A stretch of 64,000 nt of DNA. It comes from Sphagnum compactum (lineage: Eukaryota; Bryophyta; Sphagnopsida; Sphagnales). Shown in pieces: positions 1 to 10,199 of the stretch; positions within the stretch are counted from its first letter, which is position 1, and each line of letters starts with the position of its first letter. The notes below the pieces were generated by a model that had not been told where the DNA came from, ran no database searches, and worked only from the letters and a program-made list of their open reading frames with translations. The position numbers were made by a program, and so were the translations under genes. The DNA lies in NCBI GenBank assembly GCA_965153455.1, contig OZ234500.1, forward strand, positions 248,001 to 312,000. Direction: 5' to 3'.

Positions 1-173
1 TCACACAAGCTAAGCTAGTCCCTCTTCCTAGTCTAATCCCTGGGCTCCCAACTCGACCCTCTACCCCTCTTTAGAGTTGGAAGCCGGGAGCGTGCCCCTA
101 AGTCTCAACTTTCCGCAACTTGACCTTGTGAAACTCTCAAGTAGGTTTCACCCCGGGACTTAGGAGCGCGTCA
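1..173 (+). repeat. Partial LTR of the window's chromovirus family, cut by the window edge
   Basis: This stretch is the reverse complement of the outer part of the LTRs at 6326, 10200 and 24136. It ends in the same terminus (GGAGCGCGTCA), so its sense strand is plus, opposite to the other full-length copies. The rest of the LTR lies outside the window. Whether it is a solo LTR or part of an element cannot be told. Confidence 0.85.
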
Positions 174-2019
174 AAGGATGTTCATTGCTTAATTGAATGG
201 GAAAAGAAAATCGTGCCTTATGAAATTTCCCAGTTTTTTTGTTTCCCGGGCTTGAATGACCCAACACCCACGAGTGCCCCATCCACAAATCTCGTTTTAG
301 GGTTTAGGGTTGACAAACTTTTCTCCCAAGGAAATTAATAAATAGCTCGGAGAAAACGGAGAAAGTATACTTGTAAAATTAAAAATCTATACCATCAAAA
401 AGGTATTTGATATGAATTTGTCTGGAACAACCCAAGCCGCATCACAAAATAAATCAAGAATTGTTTATGGCGACCAAATAACAATTAGGGTTGTTTTGGG
501 AAAAGGAACATTATGGCAACGCCGCAGGGCATATCTAACCAAATAATAATTAGGGTTGTTTTGGGAAAAGGAACATTATGGCAACGCCACAGGGCATATC
601 TAAAGTATGTCATTGTGGCGAATCGCGGTTAATTTTAATTGGTAAATACCCCAGGACATTTTTGGTAAACAGTATTAGAGTTCACGCTTGCACAAAGTTT
701 AATATATCACACATCCTTTTTAATCTATAAACATTCATTATAACAAAACTTTGTTGGGATGGAGGACGAATTAAATGTTTATTAAACAATGAGAATAAGA
801 ATCAGATCTATTTCCCTCCAGATATACAAAAGATGAATTGGCCATGAATCATGCATGTCCGTAAATGTTATGTGATGGCCCACGATTTTGACACCTCCCC
901 CCCTGGCCCCCCAAAAAAACAATTTCCATATGCTCCTCCATCCTCTCCCAATGGCCCTTGTAAGCCCTTTAGTTTCTTGTTATTTTTATATATAATGTTC
1001 TATAAAACTGTGTCAATGGCGACATTTTGATGGGTAGTCAAAAGCTAAATAGAATGCAAACGTAACTATTGAAGCTGCACACAAAAACGTAAAATAATTC
1101 GAACCACGTCATGCGAAGTTATACTATAATGGAATATAGCGAAAAAATAGGAAAAGGAAGTCGATTAGCGAGCCAGGGAGTGAGCTTCCATTGAGAGGTT
1201 CTTTAAATATTTAGTGGAGTGGTACCCTAAGCCCCAAATTGAACTTTAAAATTTCGCGATTTTTTGCTATCAAAAGAAGTTTTTTTATAATTATAATGTG
1301 TGGTTTGACGTGATATAAGCAAAACATGATGTGTGATAGCGCCGCGGGGAAACGTTATACGGGTTCAGTTTATGGAACATGTAAAAATTATAAAATATGC
1401 TTCATATATGGTGCACAGGATTTTTGTACAGGCCAAATTAAATACCTAAAACTATGTTCAACATTTTCCCAAGCGTTATCAATGAATACAGGATTGTATC
1501 AAATCCACCACAAAGTAATTTACCTTTTCATAAAATTTCTTAGATTCCATTTATGAGGATAAATAATATATATGCATGGATGGAAATAAAAGGTTGCGCA
1601 ACGTGCTACGAAGGCCAAAGTACATTTAATCACGTCATTTATTAATTCCTCCAAACATAATGAAATTGGAGTGGGGCACAGAAAAAACATACGAGGTTGG
1701 AGATTTATTTTTTCCAATTTTCTAGTGTGCAGCAGGAATTTCTCTCGCAAAATCTCGTGATTTGGAAAACCAGGAGCTGTTCTGTATGTATAACCAGGAG
1801 CGCTTCACATCACCGAACTCTTGTTCCTAAGGTGAGCAACCTGACATCGGGCTCCATGTAAATTTCAAAGATACATCTTATAATCTTGTACGCAAGGTCG
1901 GCCCGTCATTCGAATCACAAACTTTTAGATTGTCATTTTCTGCACATGTTATGCTCGAAGGGGGCATTACAGCACAAACGACACACGTTCCACTTCGCAC
2001 ACATGCCAGCTTATTTGAG
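174..2019. other. Non-genic AT-rich stretch
   Basis: I see no supported gene here; the open frames are short and lack recognisable motifs. Positions 295-311 hold two and a half units of the plant telomere repeat TTTAGGG. A 65-bp tandem duplication lies at 473-602. A C-rich run followed by an A-run lies at about 893-921. Confidence 0.6.
473..602. repeat. 65-bp tandem duplication, two units
   Basis: Units 473-537 and 538-602 both start ACCAAATAA and both contain AATTAGGGTTGTTTTGGG. They differ at only a few bases, so the duplication is fairly young. No coding or regulatory role is visible. Confidence 0.9.
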
Positions 2020-3480
2020 CGCGGGGAGCAAGCGCAAGTATCAAAACCTGAACCTATACCAGCATTTGCATATGTTTCCCTCCGAAAATTTCATCTGTTG
2101 TTGTTGTGGCTTTCCAGTGCAGCGAAAAATCCTAGGAACAGAAAGTTCTTTTGTGAATCATGTAGCATGTTACAAATTTTAACTTGTTCTCACTGTGAGA
2201 TCGCAACAAAACTTATATGACTCGCCTTGATAAATTTGTAGAATTTTTTGGTGGTTCAAAGACGTTATCTGTGTGGGCAAAATGAATGTTTGTCCACATA
2301 ATACCAAATTACCATAGTGTGCAAACATTAGTTCAGGCTATATGGGTTTGCGCAGCCCCAAACATTTCAAATGCGTGCATTCGGAGACTGTTGTACACAA
2401 GGGACCTGTGTTGTTTTCATCTTTCAACTCCCGCCCTTCATTGTTTTGCAGGAGCGAGGAGGGAGAGGGAGCACAGTCGTTAGATCACATCGCAAGTCCA
2501 ATTCCATGTATGTGCGAACTTATCCAAGTAAGCACATGTGCAGAACATCCTTGCCATATGCATGAATTTGAACACTCTCCTATTGAGGGGATGTCGGTGT
2601 CGGGTAAGATCACCGACACCTAAAATTCGATTTCGTGTGTCTGCAGGGTTAAGGTGGATTCGACAAAGTCAGTGTTATTGGTATATTGACCTTTGATTTT
2701 CAATTGTAACCCTGATGCCTGCATAAACATCTGTTTGAGCACAGCGATCAATATGTATAGGTATCGAAATATCAACCCTACACCATCATCCACATTCATT
2801 TCCCTCTCAAAACTTGATTCGGGGTCGTTGTCACAATGGCTTTGGAGCGTAGTGAAAAAGTTGTCGGGAACGGAGAGCTCTCGTGTGAATGGTGTAGCAT
2901 GTTGTAAAATTGAACTTGTTTTTCATACATAGAATTATGAGATCGCAGAAAAAATTTGTGTGATTGCACCTGATATCTTTGCAGCGATTTTTTCATGTTT
3001 CAATGAAGTCACTTAGTGCCAGCGAAACGGATGTTTGTCGACCCAACACCAAAATAACACAGTGTGCAGACATTGGTTTAGGATGTATTGGTTTACAGAG
3101 CTCTAAGCATTTGGAGGATAGAATCAATGTTGTTTTCGTCTTTCCACTCGCGCACTTCCATGCTTTGTAGGGGGCTACGGGGCGAACGGAGCACGGTGGT
3201 TAGATGCCATCGCAAATTCCACTGCATACATACGCCTGAACCCTTATTCCGGCACTGAGACCCAGTAAGCGCACGAACCCGATATCTTTGGTGTATGCAG
3301 GAATTTGATCTTGTGTTCGGGAAAATCAATGTGTACACTGAAATCAGAACTGCATTTTCCTTTATATGTAGGTTGCAGGTTGGTTTGACTAGGTTCGAGT
3401 TATTCGTGTATTGACCTTTCATTATCAATCACAACTCTAAACCTTAAACCCAAAACATCTGTCCGTTATCAACCGATATT
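2020..3480. repeat. Diverged tandem duplication (about 0.7-kb units) upstream of the fossil gene
   Basis: Unit 1 (about 2020-2745) and unit 2 (about 2750-3480) share ordered blocks: a stretch around GTGAATnnTGTAGCATGTT, one around AGTGTGCA-ACATT, one around GGAGCACnGTnGTTAGAT, and one around TATTGACCTTT. Both end near an ACATCTG motif; in unit 2 this lies just before the first ATG of the fossil gene. The leader and perhaps the promoter of that gene were therefore duplicated. Unit boundaries are approximate. Confidence 0.65.
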
Positions 3481-3481
3481 C

Positions 3482-4261
3482 ATGGCCGACTTCCGATGCC
3501 CCGAGTGCAACATTTGTTTTGCCGCTTCTCATCAACGCGATGGACATCACCGATCGGTGCATCGACCAACTTGTAAGATCCGTACCGCCACGGGTCGAAT
3601 TACTGTCAATCGATCGATTGACGGCAAATATCCTTGCCCCGTGGATTCCTGCAGGAGCACATTTGAACACAGTGATACGTTCCAGCGCCATTTCAAAGGG
3701 CGACATGCAGAGCAAAGCAACTCCGCCCTAAATCAACATCATGACGATGACGTGCAAATTAGGGCAATGTCCCTGGGCATGTTAATCGAGGCGCCCATCG
3801 AGCAAACACCGGAACTGCTTCGTGATGTCGGCCTTACGGTTCTCAACATCGCGGATGGCATTCGTCTCCTGTTGTGCAGGGTTTGCAACGTATGTCTGGA
3901 GCATGAGGCTTGCCGTGTGCATAACCACTTGTTAGGGCACGACAATTGGAGAGCTCCCAAACGACATCGCAACGGTGGCCCCTGTCGCGTGATTGGGATC
4001 CCATCTGTTACGGATTTTGCATCGTCGCTCGATGAGATTGAGTTCACCCAGTTGCAAGACCCTCGCCTGGAAAGGTATACCACATCTCCACGGCAGGAGC
4101 TTTTGCTGGTGGTCCCAGGGATAAAGGTTATGAACAGATATCGATGCGAGGCGGATGGATGTGCGTACTATTCCGCCACTAAGAAGATTATGGGCAATCA
4201 TCGTCGCGCCATCCATTTCTTCTTACCAATTCATGCCAACGGTCAACCGTGTCAGGTGTAA
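3482..4261 (+). pseudogene. Module 1 of fossil copy 1: N-terminal C2H2 zinc fingers
   Basis: This is the longest uninterrupted piece, 259 codons. Finger 1 has Cys6, Cys9, His22 and His27; finger 2 has Cys52, Cys57, His70 and His75. A third Cys/His cluster with CRVC followed by HNHLLGH lies near residues 133-155, and a fourth C-x4-C...H-x4-H set near residues 224-246. The third cluster resembles the fungal DUF3505-type segment that often follows C2H2 fingers in these proteins (recalled, not searched). The closing TAA at 4259 is best read as a mutated CAA, because the same frame continues with RLFRK and a Tyr-Phe-Gly-Val segment. A role in binding DNA would be expected of the family. Confidence 0.7.
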
Positions 4262-6325
4262 CGCCTTTTCAGAAAGGTCGGGTACACCGCGTATTTTGGT
4301 GTGGACCACCAGAATATGGAGCTCGAAGGCGATCCAGCAGGGCTCCATCTGAAGGAGCAGGTGCACGTTTCGTTACAAGCCCACCAATGTTCCTTGGGAA
4401 ACGTGGCACCAAATCCATCCATTCGTGAGTTGAGTCCATGGCTCAGAGTGTCTTGTTGGCACGAGCTAGCCATTAACCACATCATTCCGGCAAGTACGCC
4501 GCTGGATCACATCAAGCGAGCGAGCGTGCTCCCGAACCCGATCGACGGGGAATCCTATTTGGATCGTTTGCCCTCGAAGGTCCGAGGGTATTTGGAGGCT
4601 GCGCAGGCCATGATCGGTCGTGTGCCATATCATCTCAGGCGGTTGGTCGTTTCAGTGGAAGATTCCCCCCTGGCCACGGTGGGGCTCAACCAGCTTTGGG
4701 TGCCATTTACAATAAACAAATATTGTATGTTGATGACCAAGCTGCTCACTACGATGGTCCGATCCAGGGACAGCGCCCTGGTGGATGATGAGCCATTCGT
4801 CAACGTTCTTGGCGATTTGCATCCGGATCTCGGAGATGCGTTGGAGAATCTCATTTCTCACATTCGAAGTTGACGAAATGCGGACAGGGATGACGAAGAT
4901 CTCGTTCCGATCCACACGGTGTTGTTGCACATTTGCCGACCGCCGATGTGTCCGGTCGTTCAGCACGGGCTGCAAACCAGTTGTCCGATAATCAGGTTCC
5001 TGATCGTGACCAGCTTGAAGTCGGACCCTTCGTCGACCAACCTCGCTTTCGAACACGTTCAACATGTGACAGGTCCCGTAGCCATTCTCTAGTATTGGTG
5101 GAGATGCACGATCCTCATGCAGCTGGTGCGTCCAATGTGGCAGCCCGATCACCCCCCAATTTTGTGGTGCGAAGCCGATGAGTGGTTCGCTTGCGTTCGT
5201 GACAGTGCCAAAGACACTGTTCAACAGACTGCGGGAGACCATGTGCCTCGCATGGAGGGTGTTGGGCGACGGCCCTGACATTTCGAGACTTGTTCGGATC
5301 GGTCCCATGGCATGCACGATCGATGGTCAAGCCGTCACCATCGACACGTTACGAAACCTGGTCCGCGAGTTGCTCCATGAGGCAAATCAAGCGATGAGCA
5401 ACCAATTGTTGCTAGGACTCCAGACAGCTTGGATAAACCGGGTGATAGCTGAGGGCAACGTTGAGGACAGGGCGAACGAAGACGAAATCGGGTATTCTTT
5501 CTTGTCTGATGCCCGTAACGAATTTCATCACCACGGACAAGATCTCGCCATCCACCTTTTCAGTGATCGGCGTACCCGAGGTCTTTTTGTCAAAGGCACA
5601 GACGGTGATCGATCCATCGTATGGAATCAAAATGCCTTGGCATTGTGGGCAAAGGCGGTGGATCGTATGCACACGTTGTTATTTTTACTCATGCATTTCA
5701 CCGCCGGCAGTCCTCCTCGCGACGAGGAGTACATGAGCTATCTCCTTCGCAACACGGAGCATTCTGACAGGACATTTTATTAGTCGGCCGGCACCATCAT
5801 GACCTTCCAGAAATACCACAAGGGCGCCAACGCCGGGCGGTCGGTCAAATTGATACCCCGTTTCCTACCTCCGGAACTCAATTTACTCTTCATTGAATAC
5901 ATGTTGCTGGTGAGGTCGGTGGAGTCGTTCATCGTGGGTTTGCGTGGAAACATCGACGCCGCCCGATAATACATGAACCTTTGGGCCATTCAACGAGATG
6001 CCGCCATGGACGGCGAAGATGTTTCCCGTTTGGTGGCCACGACATTCCTCGAGCACGCAAATCTTGATCTGGGGATCGCGGATTATCGTCATCTGGCCGC
6101 TTACTTTGGCGGTGCCATCAAGCAAAGTTATTACACGGAATTTCCCATCGACGAGACATCAGGGCACTCTTCGACCACGGCCGCACGACAATACGCCAAT
6201 TGTTCATGGACAATCAACAAATGAACACGTACAGATTCATGGACAATCAACAAATGAACATGTACAGATTGGCCGCCGAAGCGTGGCATCGCTTGTTGGA
6301 ATTCGATCGGAGCCCGGTCCGAAAT
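4262..6325 (+). pseudogene. Module 2 of fossil copy 1: middle region with a tyrosine-recombinase-like box
   Basis: The frame runs from 4262 through a TGA at 4871 and a TAG near 5091, shifts by one base near 5190, then continues through TAG at 5781 and TAA near 5968. Every one of these stops can be reached from a sense codon by C-to-T or G-to-A. Landmarks are GDLHPDLGDALE, a PPRDEE segment, FQKYHKG, IPRFLPPELNLLF, DYRHLAAYFG and GHSSTTAARQYA. The Arg, Lys, Arg-His and GHS...Tyr order resembles the catalytic layout of tyrosine recombinases, but it is weak enough that a structural comparison is needed. Another one-base shift lies near 6198. Copy 2 at 20.5-23.7 kb matches this module segment by segment. 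Confidence 0.6.
6204..6269 (+). repeat. 33-bp tandem duplication inside fossil copy 1
   Basis: Units 6204-6236 and 6237-6269 differ at one base (CACG versus CATG). The length is eleven codons, and in the frame that follows the recombinase-like box it duplicates an FMDNQQMN-type peptide. Copy 2 has only one such unit (YMNGKEMY near 23465), so the duplication is specific to copy 1. Confidence 0.9.
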
Positions 6326-7145
6326 TGATGCGCTCCTTGGTCCTGGGGTGAACCCACTTGAGGGTTCACCAATGTGAAGTTGCGGAAAGTTGGGACCGAA
6401 GGGCACGCTCTCGACTTCCAACTCTAGAAAGGGGTAGAGAGTCGAGTTGGAAGCCCTGGGATTAGACTAGGAAGAGGGACTAGCTTAGCTTGTGCGAATC
6501 TGCATCCAAAAACCAACCACGGGAGGTTAGTTTAGCATTCGGGACACCCTTGGGCGTTGGGACAAGCCACGGGCACTTTTACACACAAGACTCACCACGG
6601 CCCGGACTCGGGGGAAGCCACCACCTTCCCCCTTATAGTATTCTCTGCAGCTCGCCACGGAGCTTACATCCAAATGGCACAAATTCTTGGGACTCCCGAA
6701 ATGGAGTCCCGAAACTGTCCTTACGGGACTCCCAGAACTTTGAATGGTCATAACTCCCGATTCCGGAGTCCGATTGCAACGAGGTCTGAACCAAAGTTAT
6801 AGCCCTCGTTGAGATCTTTCCAACGCCATGTCGCACTACCTCAGTCGACGTCGAGAAAGGGTCGATGCCCGACTTTTAGTGGTCGGGAGTCAAACTGCCA
6901 GTTTGACTCCCGGCCCTTCTTTTGCCCATAACTTGGGCTGCAGATGTTGGAATGGCCAATGCGAGGCCATTTTCGATATCTACGTTTCAAGACCTTTCCA
7001 ATGACACTAAGAACACCTCAATGCAAGGTGTTTTGGGCCTTGGTGTCGCGCTCTGAACATTCGGGAGTCCCGGAGGACTCCAAACCTCTAACTTTTCCAA
7101 GTGTTGGGCTTCACCCCCACACTTGGACAAAGTGGGGTTGCGACA
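6326..7145 (-). mobile_element. Solo LTR (820 bp) of the chromovirus family, inserted in fossil copy 1
   Basis: It starts TGATGCGCTCC and ends GGTTGCGACA on the plus strand; in the sense of the element (minus) it runs TGTCGCAACCCC to GCATCA. Flanking pentamers are GAAAT (6321-6325) and GAAAC (7146-7150), a near-perfect target-site duplication. There is no internal region, so it arose by recombination between the two LTRs of a full element. The TATAAGG motif near 6635, read on the minus strand, marks the likely LTR promoter. Confidence 0.9.
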
Positions 7146-7678
7146 GAAACCCTCCATCCAGTAGTTCGACCGTCGAGATTCTGACGGGCGTCGACTGACT
7201 CGACGGCCATTGTCCGTCGCAATCCCAGTGCACGTCTCTCCTCGCATCCCTCATGTGTTTGGTCACACAGACCATCCCTCAACTGGCCCTGTCGGCACCG
7301 CCCGGGGATCAAACGCACGAAGTGCATTCTCTGTGAGCTCCTCGTCGACTGGGCCACGAATAGTGGACGTGCAAGGAACAAGGCTTGGCCGTGACGTTGG
7401 TCCTCAAAAACAGGCTCGATTTGTTGGTGGTCATGGCCACCGGACACGGCAAATCGGCCGTGTTCATGATCCCGCCGATGGTCACCGCTCGCACCGTCAT
7501 CGTGGTGGTGCCTCTAACGATCCTCGTCCGCGGACACGAAGCGAACGCGACCCGAGCCGGCTTACGACACGCGACCTATGGCACGGACAAGATCATGTTT
7601 GACGATCTTCCGTCCATCTTGTTCGTATCGGTGGAACGTGCAGCCACTCCGAAGTTCGTGGAACTCGCACATACGTTG
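7146..7678 (+). pseudogene. Module 3 of fossil copy 1: helicase motif I
   Basis: The frame with the motif begins around 7148 and carries TGA and TAG codons before 7380. Near 7370-7390 it gives a KEQGLAVTLVL segment like the Gln-containing region of RecQ helicases. The Walker A motif ATGHGKS follows at about 7436-7456, then IVVVPLTIL (motif Ia-like) and FVSVERA. The nearest pentamer before the LTR is CGTTG. In active relatives this region would bind and hydrolyse ATP to drive strand separation. The three stops upstream of motif I are again of the kind expected from CGA or CAG codons. Confidence 0.75.
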
Positions 7679-8498
7679 TGACGTGCTCCTAAATCCCTTG
7701 TTGAACCCACTTGAAGGTTCAACTATGTAGAGTTGCAGAAAGTTGTGACTTGGGGCCCGCTCCTGACTTCCAGCACTAGAAAGGGGTAGAGGGGCGTGCT
7801 AGAAGTCCCGGGATTAGACTAGGAAGAGGACAAGCGTTTCACTTACTCAATCTGCATCCAAAACTAACACAAAGTTGGTTAGAACTCATTCTGCACCCTT
7901 TTGGTGTTGGGACAAGCCACAGGCTAACTCGGACTACTTGACTCACCACGGCTCGGACTCGGGGGAAGCCACCACCTTCCCCCTTATAGTATTCTCTGCG
8001 TCTCACCGCGGACGCTACATCCGAATGACTCTTTTTCCCAGGACTCCCAAGATGGAGTCCCGAATCTGTCCCGGGTTGGAGTCTTGGAACTTTGGGAGCT
8101 CGTAGCTCTCAGCTCCAAACTCCGATTGGAGTGATCCTTCAACCAAAGTTGTAGCTCTCTTGGAGAGCTTTCCAATGCCGTGTCGCACTCTTTGTGTAGA
8201 CATTGGGAAGAGGTCGATTCCCGACTTTTAGTGGTCGGGAGTCAAACTGCCAATTTGACTCCCGGCCCTTCTTTTGCCCATAACTTGGGCTGCAGATGTC
8301 CAAATGGCCAATGCGAGGGCATTTTAGACATCTACACTTCAGGACCTTTCCATTGATATAAAGAACACCTCAAGGCCAGGTGTTTTGACCCCGTATAATT
8401 GCTTCTGAGTTTTCAAGAGTCCCGGAGGACTCCAAGTCTCCCACTTTTAGGAGTGTTGAATTGCATTCTTAACTTAGCCTCAAAGTGGGGTTGCGACA
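7679..8498 (-). mobile_element. Solo LTR (820 bp) between helicase motifs I and II
   Basis: It starts TGACGTGCTCC and ends GGTTGCGACA. The flanking pentamers are identical, CGTTG at 7674-7678 and CGTTG at 8499-8503. Dropping the LTR and one pentamer joins the helicase frame with no lost or gained base, which proves that the insertion is secondary to the gene. The outer 360 bp resemble the right-hand LTR at 30226 more closely than the copies at 6326 or 10200. Confidence 0.95.
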
Positions 8499-9229
8499 CG
8501 TTGAACCATTTGCAAAAGCTTCATTGCGTCGTCGTGGATGAAACACATTTGCTGTTGTCGGATTTCAGACCCGTCATGAAGCGCCTGTTGCCGTTGTGGA
8601 TCGTGGGACAACTGTCTGCGACTATCGCGAGCGGTGTCACAACAACCCCTCCCGCCGTTGCCGATGCTCAGTGCGTGTGGCACGGTGCTCACCTCTTTCG
8701 TGAACGAGGATCGCGCAACCCTGATGAATTTTCGTCGATTCGTTGCTCCCGAAGAACCCGATTGCTCCTGTGTTGTGTTTACGACGGTGATGGAAACGTG
8801 TGTCACCCCAGTCAAAATTGCCCGTTGTTGCTAGATAGTCGTCGATGCTTCAAATGTCTGGGACCGCATCCTAGGTCGGATTGCCATAATTCCATTCCCC
8901 AGTCACCCGACGTTTGTCCCAAGTGCCACCTTTCGCACAACGATCAGGCGTTGGGCAACGTCCCGTTACACGAAGGAAGGTACGGTGTCGATTGCCCAGG
9001 TTAGATCCAGGGCGAACGATACCGGATTCTTCTTTGGGCCATTTGGCGACGTAACCCGTCGGACGTGCACAAGGCCATGCCAAAATTGATGAACATCACT
9101 CTCGACGAAGAGTTGGCTCGATGGATGGGACTGAAGGCCTTCGGCCGGTCCATTACCAACTTCACACGGTTGGTGGATGCATGCATCCGAATGCTAGAGC
9201 GGGACCATAGATGTAGAAGACAATTTTAA
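8499..9229 (+). pseudogene. Module 4 of fossil copy 1: helicase motifs II-III and cysteine-rich tail
   Basis: Directly after the LTR the frame reads LHCVVVDETHLLLSDF (motif II, DExH class) and then GQLSAT (motif III). After about 8630 the reading frame becomes uncertain. From about 8760 a CVYDGDGNVC segment leads to CFKCLGPHPRSDC and a CPKC pair, a zinc-knuckle-like region of the kind I recall at the end of fungal telomere-linked helicases. A TAG at 9002 sits where CAG would keep the frame open. The tail with LLWAIWRRNPSD and WMGLKAFG ends at a TAA near 9229. Motifs IV-VI are missing. Confidence 0.65.
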
Positions 9230-9420
9230 GATTGCAATCGTAAGTCCAACGACTAGTAGCCTCCTTCGGGCATATTGTTCGTGCCTCCTTTGGTTATTGT
9301 CGACATCTTTTTTCGTGCGCACCAGCGTGAAGTCGATGAGCGTTCAACCATTGGAGGCTGTAAATTAGGTGGGGTTTCGACAACATCGAGAGCTTCTCCA
9401 AATGCCGAATTGAAAATCGA
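9230..9420. other. 3-prime flank of fossil copy 1
   Basis: Nothing coding is recognised. The sequence keeps the composition of the fossil gene up to about 9415 and then changes to the duplicated FKBP/MurA-bearing segment. Confidence 0.5.
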
Positions 9421-9471
9421 GGGGAATTGGATTACAATATGTGGATATCTGTTGGTTCTGCACCGATGACG

Positions 9472-9612
9472 AGATCATTGTTGATATGGCAGCTAGCATT
9501 TCCAAAAGGACTTGGTGCTGCAGCTAGAAGACCAAGAGTAGCACCCAGTACTCCATTAATATTTGACGTTCAATTATTGTACATACCTAATGTCTCAGAC
9601 TTTGATGAGTAA
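9472..9612 (+). pseudogene. FKBP-type prolyl isomerase C-terminal exon remnant (unit A)
   Basis: The frame reads LAFPKGLGAAARRPRVAPS followed by TPLIFDVQLLYIP and ends VSDFDE-stop at 9610-9612. A glycine-rich loop followed by TPxxFDVxLL is the typical last strand of FKBP-type peptidyl-prolyl isomerases, and the wording recalls plant chloroplast FKBP18-like proteins (recalled, not searched). A possible splice acceptor GCAG lies just before CTAGCATTTCC. Only this last exon is present and no upstream exons were found, so it is treated as a fragment. Confidence 0.4.
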
Positions 9613-9840
9613 AAAGTTGACGACCCTAAGAACCTTCTGATTGACACAGGAATCAGCTCACCACTCAAGTAGTGTATTCAAAGATCATCTTTTTCTTAAC
9701 AATGATGCTATACAAATCGTGTGGATTCTCTCCTAAGGTTCTTTTGGCCATTTTTCAGAAGAAATTTGAAAACATTCACCAGAAATATAGAAGGTTGCCT
9801 CCCTAAAATCTACAATTTATACAGTTGTCGCCAATTGATG

Positions 9841-10071
9841 CTAGATTCTTTTGGGAATGGTCACCGACGATGCTACAGCAGAAGGACCGAAAAATAGTGG
9901 ATTGCACTTGAATTGTAGACACATTTTTTTCACCACAGAGCATGCACCGTCTACTTTGCTTTCATGTACCACGAAATGCAAATCTATGAATCTACACAAC
10001 TGTATCAACTTCTTCATCCACTTTGTACCTGGAGCTTTCTTAGTAAATTGAAGATGCTTCAGTGACTCCAT
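9841..10071 (-). pseudogene. Unrecognised minus-strand open frame in unit A (MESLKHLQFT start)
   Basis: A 76-codon frame starts with ATG and reads through KAPGTKWMKKLIQLCRF and HESKVDGACSVVKKMCLQF. Units B (15709-15924) and C (30730-30990 region) carry the same frame with small indels, so it is conserved in place by duplication, not necessarily by selection. I do not recognise the family. It may be an exon of the same gene as the MurA-like end or an unrelated fragment. Confidence 0.3.
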
Positions 10072-10199
10072 TCCGAGAGTTTTCTCATATCTTCAATTCT
10101 TGCAATCTCCTAGTTTGCTAAACTTCCACTTCACCTCAATTTATTACAGATCAATACCTTAAGGTTCTATCTGCACTCCAAACTTGATTATTCAAAAAA

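Larger units (their letters stand above)
3482..9229 (+). pseudogene. Fossil multidomain gene, copy 1: C2H2 fingers, recombinase-like region, RecQ-type helicase, zinc-knuckle tail
   Basis: The ATG at 3482 follows the duplicated leader and the natural end is the TAA near 9229. Two 820-bp solo LTRs interrupt it (6326-7145 and 7679-8498), leaving about 4.1 kb of gene sequence. The domain order is two clear C2H2 fingers, further Cys/His pairs, a long region ending in a GHS...A...Y box, helicase motifs I (ATGHGKS), II (VVDETH) and III (SAT), then a CxxC-rich tail and a WAIWRR segment. This order is what I know from fungal telomere-linked helicase-like proteins, not from plant RecQ genes. In-frame stops and at least two or three frameshifts make it non-functional. 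Helicase motifs IV-VI are not visible, so an internal deletion is likely between about 8630 and 8780. The composition is richer in G+C than the surroundings. Origin by horizontal transfer or as an ancient mobile gene family is inference. Confidence 0.75.

Noticed and set aside
3482-9229. Contaminating fungal DNA
   Set aside because: Plant-type LTRs with target duplications lie inside the gene, and a second decayed copy lies nearby among other plant repeats.
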